A DNA stretch of 64,000 bases. It comes from JAJPKK01 sp963802745 (GTDB lineage: Bacteria > Pseudomonadota > Alphaproteobacteria > Rhizobiales > Xanthobacteraceae). The position numbers and the translations under genes were made by a program. The DNA is taken from assembly GCA_963802745.1 (NCBI GenBank), contig CAWDKL010000005.1, positions 1-64,000 on the forward strand. The letters are read 5' to 3'. This document shows positions 55,099 to 62,292 of the stretch, one piece after another (the first letter of the stretch is position 1; each line of letters begins with the position of its first letter). Below the pieces are notes generated by a model that saw only the letters and a list, made by a program, of their open reading frames with translations, was not told where the DNA came from and made no database searches.

Positions 55099-56004
55099 CT
55101 ATTTTCGCGCACTATTGAGCACGTAGATCGACACCGCCTTGAGTTCCTCCGGCTTGAGGACGCCCTCGAACGCCGGCATCATGCCGCGGCGGCCGCGGGT
55201 GATCAATTCGGTGATCGATGCGCGATCGGCACCCCAGAGATAAAGGTCCTTGCGGGTCAGGTTGGTCGATCCGAGCGCGTCATTGCCGGTTGCATCTTCC
55301 GCATGACAGTCGGTGCAGTTGCCCTTGGAGCCGTCGTGGAACAGCACGTCGCCGCGCGCCGCCTTGGCGGCATCGTGCGGCTGGCCGCTGATCTGCAGCA
55401 CATATTCGGCGACATCGGCGATTTCCGCGGCATTGAGAAATTCACTCGGGCCGAATTCCTTGGTGTCGTCCGCGGTGCGATATTTGGGATTATAGGCCAG
55501 CATGTCGGCTTCTTCGCCGCGCGCATTCGGGTGGCCGGAGCGAACGCCATAGAGCACCGTCCATTCCACGTCGGAGGGATATTTGATCGCACCGCCCGAC
55601 GGCAGATCATCGCCGGAGAACCGCCACTCGGCATCGGTGAGATCGGGCGTGTGCTTATCCGCCAAGCCCTTGAGATCGGCGCCGTGGCAGCCGGCGCAGG
55701 TCTTGTCGTAGACGGTCTTGCCCAGCGCCATGGCGGTTGCGCTCATGCGGATAGACTTGGCGATGTCGTTGACCGCGACCGGCGCCAGTTCATGCGGCCG
55801 GGCGAGGAACTCGCCATATTCTTCCTCGGGCTCGGCGGCCGGCTGTGGAGCCGGGCGCGTCTGCGGCGCGGCGGTGTTGACCGTGCCGGCAATGGCCCAG
55901 GCGGCGATGATGGCGAGCGGCGCGAGACGGCTCATTCGTCCCAAGGACCGCGATGAGATTGTAGCGCTTTCCACCTTTTGCCCGGTCGGCCCGCTGTCGA
56001 TCAT
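55099..56004 (-). CDS. FixP-like dihaem cytochrome c
   Basis: 301 residues. One N-terminal membrane anchor (LAPLAIIAAWAIAGTV) is followed by two haem motifs, CAGCH in TVYDKTCAGCHGADLKG and CTDCH in GSKGNCTDCHAEDATGND. Each has a distal Met region (EEADM; GMMPAFEGVL). The layout resembles subunit III of cbb3 oxidases, but no ccoN or ccoO is here. It follows tonB by 24 bases on the same strand, so it may belong to the Ton operon. AGGAGG precedes the ATG. Confidence 0.8.
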   Translation of the reverse strand: MIDSGPTGQKVESATISSRSLGRMSRLAPLAIIAAWAIAGTVNTAAPQTRPAPQPAAEPEEEYGEFLARPHELAPVAVNDIAKSIRMSATAMALGKTVYDKTCAGCHGADLKGLADKHTPDLTDAEWRFSGDDLPSGGAIKYPSDVEWTVLYGVRSGHPNARGEEADMLAYNPKYRTADDTKEFGPSEFLNAAEIADVAEYVLQISGQPHDAAKAARGDVLFHDGSKGNCTDCHAEDATGNDALGSTNLTRKDLYLWGADRASITELITRGRRGMMPAFEGVLKPEELKAVSIYVLNSARK

Positions 56005-56028
56005 CTTTGCCTCCTCTGTTACGGCTGA

Positions 56029-56721
56029 TCACCGGATTTGGAATTGGACCGGTATCGTAAACGACAATTCGCTGGCGGGAACCCGCTCAGGCGGCCGGGG
56101 GACCGGCTGGGAGCGCATCAGCATGGCGAGCGCTTCCTGATCGAGTTCCGGCGAACCGGAGCTTTTGACGAGGCGGCTCTGCCGGACCCAGCCGTCGCGG
56201 TCGATCGAAAAGGCAACCTGGACCATTCCCTGCTCGCCATGGGCGCGGGCCGCGGCCGGATAGCGCTTGAAGCGCTCGATATGGGAGACCAGCTGGGTTT
56301 CCCAGCGGTGCACTACAGCCGCCGGCACGGGGGCCGCGGCCGGCGGCGCCGTCGCGACCTTCTGTTCCTGCGGCGGCTCCGGCTTTGGCGGCTTCGGAAT
56401 GGCGATCTCCGCCTCCGGTTCGGGCGGCTGGGGCTCTTCCTTCGGGGTCGGCGTTGCCTCGCTCTCGTCTTCCTTTGGCCCGGGCGCCAAATCCGTCGGG
56501 GGCGTTGCCGCCGTGATGAAGGATTCCGGCAGTTCGAGCGTCACCACCGGCGCGTCGATGCCGAAATCCGGCGGCTCGGATTTGGTCAGGAAGGCTAGCG
56601 CTACCGCCGCATGAGCGAGCAGCACGAGCCCAAAGCAAACGCCCCACCGCGCCTCGTCGCGGCGCACCACACCGAATGGAGCAGACCAGGACGGTGGCGT
56701 ATCGACGGCGAGCGTATTCAT
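56029..56721 (-). CDS. tonB: TonB energy transducer
   Basis: 230 residues. One N-terminal span (FGLVLLAHAAVALAFL), a long Pro/Glu/Lys linker (KPPKPEPPQEQK) and a C-terminal TonB domain (RFKRYPAAARAHGEQGMVQVAF, then LKSSGSPELDQEALAML). It couples the proton motive force from ExbBD to outer-membrane receptors. It overlaps exbD by 4 bases. Confidence 0.88.
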   Translation of the reverse strand: MNTLAVDTPPSWSAPFGVVRRDEARWGVCFGLVLLAHAAVALAFLTKSEPPDFGIDAPVVTLELPESFITAATPPTDLAPGPKEDESEATPTPKEEPQPPEPEAEIAIPKPPKPEPPQEQKVATAPPAAAPVPAAVVHRWETQLVSHIERFKRYPAAARAHGEQGMVQVAFSIDRDGWVRQSRLVKSSGSPELDQEALAMLMRSQPVPRPPERVPASELSFTIPVQFQIR

Positions 56722-57140
56722 CGCGTGTCCGATTCAAGCCCGACAAGCGCGACCTTGAGATAACCGGCCGAACGCAATGCGTTCATGGTCTCCATCAGGT
56801 TGCCATACGCGACGGACTTATCGGCGCGCAAAAATACCCGTTGGGTACGATCGCCTTTCGAGCGGGCATCGAGCGCTGCCTGCAGCCCGGAACGAGACAC
56901 CGCGGCATCGCCGAGCGCCAGCGTCAGGTCGGATTTGATGGTGAGGAAGATCGGCTCTTCGGGCCGCGGCTGCCGCGCCACATTGGAGGTCGGAAGGTCC
57001 ACCGCCACATCGACGGTCGCGAGCGGCGCCGCAATCATGAAAATGATCAGCAGCACCAGAATCACGTCGATGAACGGCGTGACGTTGATGTCGTGGATGA
57101 CGCCGAGCGCGTCCTCACCGTGATCGAGGCGGATGCTCAC
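56718..57140 (-). CDS. exbD: ExbD proton-channel subunit
   Basis: 140 residues. The single span INVTPFIDVILVLLIIFMIAAPL carries the conserved Asp (FIDV), then a periplasmic domain with VFLRADKSVAYGNLMETM. The ATG overlaps the exbB stop by 4 bases. Part of the exbB-exbD-tonB operon. Confidence 0.9.
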   Translation of the reverse strand: MSIRLDHGEDALGVIHDINVTPFIDVILVLLIIFMIAAPLATVDVAVDLPTSNVARQPRPEEPIFLTIKSDLTLALGDAAVSRSGLQAALDARSKGDRTQRVFLRADKSVAYGNLMETMNALRSAGYLKVALVGLESDTR

Positions 57141-58393
57141 CGGACCCCTCCCGGCCGGGCGGAAAGGATGCGCTTGTCTTCAAAAACCTGGGTCCCAAGA
57201 TTTTGGGTTCCGAGACCTTGAATGCCCAGCGGCGGCTGCCCGAGATCGCGGCTCACCAGGGTGAGGATCTCGACGCTCGCATCCGCATAGAGCGCGCGAT
57301 AATTCGCGATGGAACGCGCGAACATATTGTAGATCACCACGGCCGGAATGGCGGCCGCCAAACCGAAGGCGGTGGCCAGCAGCGCTTCGGCGATGCCCGG
57401 CGCGACCACCGCCAGATTGGTGGTGTGCAGCTTGGAAATGCCGATGAAGCTGTTCATGATGCCCCAGACGGTACCGAACAAGCCGACGAACGGCGCGATG
57501 GCGCCGATGGTTGCGAGAATCCCGGTCGCCCGCATCATCTGCCGGCCGACAGCGGCCTCGATCCGCTCGAACCGGGCCGTGATGCGTTCCTTGATGCCGT
57601 CCACATCGCGCTGATCCGGCGACCGCCGCAACTCGCTCTGCGCGGCCTCGATCAACCGGGCCACTTGCGGACTGGCCGCGCTCGCCGGCCCGGCGATGTC
57701 GCCCAGCGAGCGTGCCCCGTTCAGCAATCGCTGGGCGCGGGCGAGGCGCCGCCGCACGCCGAAAAGCTCCAGCGTCTTGTAAAGCCAGATCGTCCAGGTC
57801 AGCACCGACGCAAACACCAGGCCGAGCATCACCCCCTTCACCACGATGTCGGCGGACATGAACATGCCGTACGGCGTCAGGTCGCGCGGCAGTTCCGCGG
57901 GTGTCACATCGGCGGGTGGCGGAGCCGCCGCCCCGGCGGGCGGAGCTGCTGCAGGTGCCGCTTCTTCCGGACCAGGCGGGTTGGTGGGGGACGCACCCAC
58001 GGGCGCGGAGGCTGGTGTCGCCGCCGGCTCCGGAATTGGCACGGATGGTGCTTGGGCGGCAGGCGGTCCAGCAGGCGGCGTCGCCGCGGGCGCGGCAGAT
58101 GGCGCGGATGGTGACTCGGTGATGGGTGGTGCGACGGGTAATGTTGCCGCGGGCGCCGGGGCTGGCACAGGCACTGCCGGCGTGGCAGCCGGCGCACTGC
58201 TCGGCACCGCCGCCGGAGCGGCGGGAGGTACGGCAGGAGCGGCACTTGGCGCCGTCGGAGCCCGACCGGCGGGCGCCGACGCTCGCGAGCGCGGCGTAGG
58301 TTGCGCGGCTACCGTCGCAGCCACGCACACGATCGCGAGGCACACCGCCCCGCCGCGGATCGCGTATGATATTCCACCTCTCCAACCAAACAT
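57137..58393 (-). CDS. exbB: ExbB with an Ala/Pro-rich periplasmic N-terminal domain
   Basis: 418 residues, longer than ordinary ExbB (about 240). A signal segment (GGAVCLAIVCVAATVAAQ) is followed by about 130 residues of Pro/Ala repeat (PSAAPAATPPAGPPAAQA), then the usual ExbB part: VKGVMLGLVFASVLTWTIWLYKTLE, MMRATGILATIGAIAPFVGLFGTVWGIMNSF and EALLATAFGLAAAIPAVVIYN. The linker is unusual and may span the periplasm. First gene of the operon; its start follows a large intergenic region. Confidence 0.85.
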   Translation of the reverse strand: MFGWRGGISYAIRGGAVCLAIVCVAATVAAQPTPRSRASAPAGRAPTAPSAAPAVPPAAPAAVPSSAPAATPAVPVPAPAPAATLPVAPPITESPSAPSAAPAATPPAGPPAAQAPSVPIPEPAATPASAPVGASPTNPPGPEEAAPAAAPPAGAAAPPPADVTPAELPRDLTPYGMFMSADIVVKGVMLGLVFASVLTWTIWLYKTLELFGVRRRLARAQRLLNGARSLGDIAGPASAASPQVARLIEAAQSELRRSPDQRDVDGIKERITARFERIEAAVGRQMMRATGILATIGAIAPFVGLFGTVWGIMNSFIGISKLHTTNLAVVAPGIAEALLATAFGLAAAIPAVVIYNMFARSIANYRALYADASVEILTLVSRDLGQPPLGIQGLGTQNLGTQVFEDKRILSARPGGVR

Positions 58394-58890
58394 GCGAACC
58401 TCGATCGCCCAACAAGGCGGACGCCTATCATCTGCGCGTTTCCGCCGATCACCGCATCTGGCACACTACTTATGCGACGGGAAGTGGCGCAAGCCTGGAA
58501 TCGTTAAAACATCATCCGCGCCGCTTGCCCATGCGCCCTCATGGCGCGGGCTCGACCCGGTGCGGGATCCGCGCGCCGGCGGATCGAGAAAACAGCGGAT
58601 ATAGGCATATCCGGTATGGTATTCCAAAGCGATGAGCATATTCACTCGATCAAGCCGTAGCGTCCAACTAACAGGGGCAAAAGTCGTGGCGGCCCATTCG
58701 TCATCGCCGGGCTTGTCCCGGCCATGACGCTCAGGAGGGCACGATCGCCGATTTTCGCGCCGGCCGCGACAAGTCCGGCTATGACGGCCGTGACGGGGAC
58801 TAAACGCCGCTGCTTTTGCCCATCTTACGTAGCGTCAGGCGAAAACATCAACGCGTAGCAAGCATAGCGGCGTGTTGGGAAGATTTCCTG
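58394..58890. other. 497-bp stretch upstream of exbB, no gene
   Basis: I see no supported coding frame. Near 58695-58725, GTCATCGCCGGGCTTGTCCCGGCCATGACG is the core of repeat family B, without its ends. The promoter of the Ton operon should lie in the right-to-left direction before 58393, but no clear boxes were found. Confidence 0.45.
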
Positions 58891-59697
58891 CTAGCGTGGC
58901 TGCAGGCGGGCGCTTTCATCGACCAGAAGTTTTATAAGACCCGCATAACGAGCCGGATCATCTGCCCCATTCAAGCAATTTACCAAAATTTGATACATTT
59001 GCCAGGACCATTGCGGATAGAACTTTGAAAATTGCTCGTAACACAGATAAAGATCGCGGGTAAAATGATCGCATCGGTCCATTGTCACCTCAAGACCGGA
59101 TCGCACGATTCTTTTTGAAATCCATTGACGGGCGGGTCGGAGAAGATCGTCATTCTTGGCCCCCTCCGGCGAGATCGAAGCATTTGCCAACCAGCGCGTC
59201 GCTTTCGCGAATTCATTCGCAAGGGAAAACACATGGCTGACCATGTCCGGCCCGATCTTGAACGGTTCGATATTCTTGACCACGTCGTCTCCGGTCAAGA
59301 ATAGACTTTGCGTTTTCAGAAGCATGTGAAAGTATGGACGCCGCTGCGGAGGATGAATCCTGTTTAATTCGGCTTGACCAAGGCGAAAACACTTAAGCCC
59401 GCGAACGAAGGGAAATTTCGTCATGGCGGCCGCCTCCAGGTCGGCATCGGCCGCGGCGAAATCGACATCCGCACAATAGATAAAATCCGCATCGGAAACA
59501 TTTTCGATAGCCAGCCCGCGCGGGATCGAGCCGCGAATATAGACCGAGCGGACGCCGTGCCGATCGATCAAAGCGCGGCTCACAAAATCGACGAGCGGTT
59601 TCCATCGGCCGTTTATGCGATCGCCGGCGACATCCGGTTGGACATGACCGGATTCATCCACCGGAAGAAAACGGCCCATGCGCTGGGGCCTAATCAT
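58891..59697 (-). CDS. Nucleotidyltransferase-domain protein
   Basis: 268 residues from the ATG at 59697 (a frame extends to 59784 with a TTG that overlaps the oxygenase stop). The pol-beta-type motif is SVYIRGSIPRGLAIENVSDADFIY (G-S then D-A-D). The C-terminus is all-alpha and HEPN-like in composition (LCYEQFSKFYPQWSWQMYQIL). Substrate unknown. It directly follows, and probably overlaps, the JmjC/cupin oxygenase gene. A few positions suggest low GC around 58900-59100, unlike most of the window. Confidence 0.72.
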   Translation of the reverse strand: MIRPQRMGRFLPVDESGHVQPDVAGDRINGRWKPLVDFVSRALIDRHGVRSVYIRGSIPRGLAIENVSDADFIYCADVDFAAADADLEAAAMTKFPFVRGLKCFRLGQAELNRIHPPQRRPYFHMLLKTQSLFLTGDDVVKNIEPFKIGPDMVSHVFSLANEFAKATRWLANASISPEGAKNDDLLRPARQWISKRIVRSGLEVTMDRCDHFTRDLYLCYEQFSKFYPQWSWQMYQILVNCLNGADDPARYAGLIKLLVDESARLQPR

Positions 59698-59780
59698 CGT
59701 CGGCGCGTCCCGGCTCGTCGAAAGCTCATGATTGGCATCAGGACATCTTGGCGCCGCACATCTTTGTCGCCGCGCCCGGC

Positions 59781-60992
59781 TCAATCGACCAGCGTAAGGA
59801 ATCGCTCGCCGTGGAGATACCGGGCCAGGCGCAGCTTGCCGTCATTATCGAGCGGACCGGAAAGCTCTTCGGTGCGGAACGATTTGCGCTTGCACATGTC
59901 GTCGATCGTCGCCCGGATTTTATCCGGCAGGGCGAATTTTCTACCCTCGAACTCCAAAAAGGTATTTTTGTCATCCGTCGCAATGCGATAGCGGCTCGCG
60001 TCCGGTGCCTCCAGGGGGGTCTGCAGACCGATCACCGTCACGTCCGACTGGAAGGCGGCGGCCGGGCGGACGCGCCCGGACCGCAGCTTCTGCACGAAGG
60101 TATCGATCACGTGGTCGGCGTCGCCATGGTCGGCCAAGTGTTCCAGGCATTGGACCAGGCCCTGCTTGAGGATTGCCTTCAGGTCCTCGCGCGCCGCGAA
60201 GCCGGGGGGCAGGGCGGCGCGAAAGTCAGGTATATCCTTGGCCGAGGCGACCAACTCGGAAAGCAATTCGATCCAGGTGTAGACCGTCATCCCGATGGTG
60301 ACATGCGCGGAGTGACCGTGGGACGTGTGCGCGGCATGCACGTAGCCGCGGGGCAGGTACAACAGGTCGCCCGCCTTCAGTTCAAGCTCGGCGATCGGTG
60401 CCGGCAAGGCGTAGCCCACGGGCGTGAACGGCTGGGTGCGATGCGGCAGCGGCAGCGGCGGCGGAAACAGGCGCCACCGCTTGGCTCCGGCAATCTGCAG
60501 GACGAACACGTCATGCGCGTCATAATGCGGCGTAAAGCCTGGCGAATCGCCCGGCGTCAGATACGCATTGGCATGCACGGCGTGGCTGAATTGTCCCTCC
60601 AGGGCCGCGCAGAGATCGCCCAAAGGCGCCCAGGTTCGCTGCAGCGCCGGCAGTACCACGGTCGATCCGGAATTATATTCGGATTGAATTTGCGCGAGGT
60701 CCGGCACGCCGTTGAAAAACTCGCTGCCGTGCTTGATGTTTTTCGTATAGGCTTCCGGGGCAAGATAGCAGCCGTTGCGGGCAAGCTGGATCGCCGGATA
60801 GCGCAAATCGGCGGAGGATATGATGCGGTCCAAATCGCCATTGGTGAGAATGGAATCATAATAGTGAGCATCCCGGCGGGACAGGTGCAGCGGCTTGCGC
60901 TCCCAATACTCGCGGAAAAAGTTTTCGAGCCGAGCGGGGGCGAACAGCGCCGTTACGTCGAATGCCTTGCGCGGCACTTGATTCGTCATCAT
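59781..60992 (-). CDS. JmjC/cupin 2-oxoglutarate oxygenase (RoxA-like)
   Basis: 403 residues. The cupin metal triad is seen as PHYDAHDVFVLQI (H-x-D) and AAHTSHGHSAHVTIG (distal His). LFPPPLPLPHRTQPF and GDLLYLPRGYVHAAH are typical of the ribosomal-oxygenase/MINA-type branch. Such enzymes hydroxylate ribosomal arginine or histidine (family knowledge). The start is one of two adjacent ATGs (60992, 60989); the frame upstream to 61145 lacks conserved residues. Upstream lies a 12-bp hairpin. Confidence 0.8.
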   Translation of the reverse strand: MMTNQVPRKAFDVTALFAPARLENFFREYWERKPLHLSRRDAHYYDSILTNGDLDRIISSADLRYPAIQLARNGCYLAPEAYTKNIKHGSEFFNGVPDLAQIQSEYNSGSTVVLPALQRTWAPLGDLCAALEGQFSHAVHANAYLTPGDSPGFTPHYDAHDVFVLQIAGAKRWRLFPPPLPLPHRTQPFTPVGYALPAPIAELELKAGDLLYLPRGYVHAAHTSHGHSAHVTIGMTVYTWIELLSELVASAKDIPDFRAALPPGFAAREDLKAILKQGLVQCLEHLADHGDADHVIDTFVQKLRSGRVRPAAAFQSDVTVIGLQTPLEAPDASRYRIATDDKNTFLEFEGRKFALPDKIRATIDDMCKRKSFRTEELSGPLDNDGKLRLARYLHGERFLTLVD

Positions 60993-61555
60993 GCCTGCCC
61001 CGCGGTCCGAGGTCCGATTTTGGTGGGATACCTGATGGAAGTTTTGGGGGCAAGCCGGAACGAGCAGCGCCGTCACCAAACCATGCGAAGTTCCGGAGAA
61101 TGGCACATCGCGTAGGCGGTGGGTGTCCGCCCTTCTGGTTTCCATCCCTCACGGGGCCGGCGGCAAACGCCGCCGGCCCCGCCAAGCGGCGGCGCAAGTC
61201 ATTGCGTGGAGCCCGCCGCTCCCGCGCGCGCGAAGCCGCGCGGTGACGGAGTTTCGCTCCCTTCGGATGCACCGAAGGAATGGAGGGAAGGGAAGAAAGA
61301 GTCGGCAAGGCGACCGCGATCAACCCTGTCGCGGAGTCACCAAATACCGGCGGCCCCCTGCTTAGGTGGTCCGGGCTGATGGCACAACCTGTACCTAGAC
61401 CGGATTTCGATCGGGTCGAATCACCCTCTCGGCGTTATGCCCGCGCTTGTCGCGGGCATCCACGTTTTGCTTGCGGCGGCTCTGCAAGGAAGACGTGGAT
61501 GGCCGGGACAAGCCCGGCCATGACTCGGAGTGTTCGGATATGACCGGAATTGGGT
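60993..61555. repeat. 563-bp stretch with a strong hairpin and a family B element
   Basis: GGGGCCGGCGGC (61153-61164) pairs exactly with GCCGCCGGCCCC (61169-61180) across AAAC. From 61394 to 61560 runs a family B element with CCTAGACC at the left, GGTCTAGG at the right and an inner inverted repeat (GCCCGCGCTTGTCGCGGGCA, then GGCCGGGACAAGCCCGGCC). No gene seen. The right end of the element coincides with the EF-hand gene's stop codon. Confidence 0.6.
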
Positions 61556-61856
61556 CTAGGACCCATGGGTGTGACGCGAACCCTTCAAGGCCCGCTGAAA
61601 ATGGCGCACCTCGCTTTGCTCCAGCCTCCGATTACCGTTAACGTCGAGGTGATCGTAGATCCCCGACATGTATGCCAGGAACTCCCCCTTCGAGACGGCA
61701 CCGTTCTGGTCCCTGTCCATCATCCGCATCAACTGCCGTGTATCGGATTCAGCCGCCGCGTTCGTCCGCTGACTGATATAAGCAGCGAATGCGCTGGTCG
61801 AACACCGAGCCGGCGAGAAGTGACATTCCGGCCAAGGCGATGAGTTTTTGAGTCAT
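61556..61856 (-). CDS. Small secreted EF-hand protein (frameshifted)
   Basis: 99 residues once repaired. Signal peptide (MTQKLIALAGMSLLAGSC), then AFAAYISQRTNAAAESDTRQ and two EF-hands: DRDQNGAVSKGEF and DVNGNRRLEQSEV (D-x-D-x-N/G-x-x-x-E). GGGAGG precedes the ATG. One extra base near 61805 (CTCGGTGTTCG) splits the signal from the domain. Binds calcium outside the cytoplasm (inference). The stop TAG lies at the last bases of the neighbouring repeat. Confidence 0.68.
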
Positions 61857-61947
61857 AGGGCGTAGCCTCCCGTTGGTTTAAGTTAATTCACCAAAAACGG
61901 GAACATCGCCGATCCGGCATTGAGCAAGATCAATTGATGGACAGATT

Positions 61948-62108
61948 TTAGACCGGATTCCGGTCGGATCGGAACACCTGGAGTCATGGCCGGGCTTGTC
62001 CCGGCTACGTCGTCCTTGCAAGGCCGTCGCAAGCAAGACGTGGATGCCCCCGACAAGCGCGGGCATGACGCCGAGAGTGTGATTCGACCTGATCGAAATG
62101 CGGTCTAA
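61948..62108. repeat. Family B repeat with imperfect 30-bp terminal inverted repeats
   Basis: Left end TTAGACCGGATTCCGGTCGG, right end CCTGATCGAAATGCGGTCTAA. The two ends pair over about 30 bases with mismatches, and the inside holds a palindrome with GTCATGGCCGGGCTTGTCCC and GACAAGCGCGGGCATGAC. The 161-base length without coding capacity resembles a MITE. Confidence 0.65.
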
Positions 62109-62218
62109 CTAACACCCGCCTCGCCGACGCCGAGGCGAGGGGCGGGTGCCAGCACAGACGGCGCGGCCGATCGTCTCTCGCAGATGCAACGAATACACCT
62201 CCGAAGGCCCTCACGTGC

Positions 62219-62276
62219 CCCTACCCTAACCCTAACCCTCTCCCCACGGCGTGAAGAACGCCGCGGGGAGAGGGGA
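62219..62276. repeat. REP-like palindrome, family C
   Basis: CCCTAACCCTCTCCCCACGG on the left and GGGGAGAGGGG on the right around GCGTGAAGAACGC. Same class as at 1237-1333, 22245-22490 and 26890-27070. The flanking sequence also carries CCCTAACCCTAA, a chance match to telomere-like repeat. Confidence 0.5.
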
Positions 62277-62292
62277 CGTGCACAACTCCGGG

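Noticed and set aside
62225..62240. CCCTAACCCTAA telomere-like repeat
   Set aside because: Only two and a half units inside a REP palindrome; the genome is bacterial and the match is chance.
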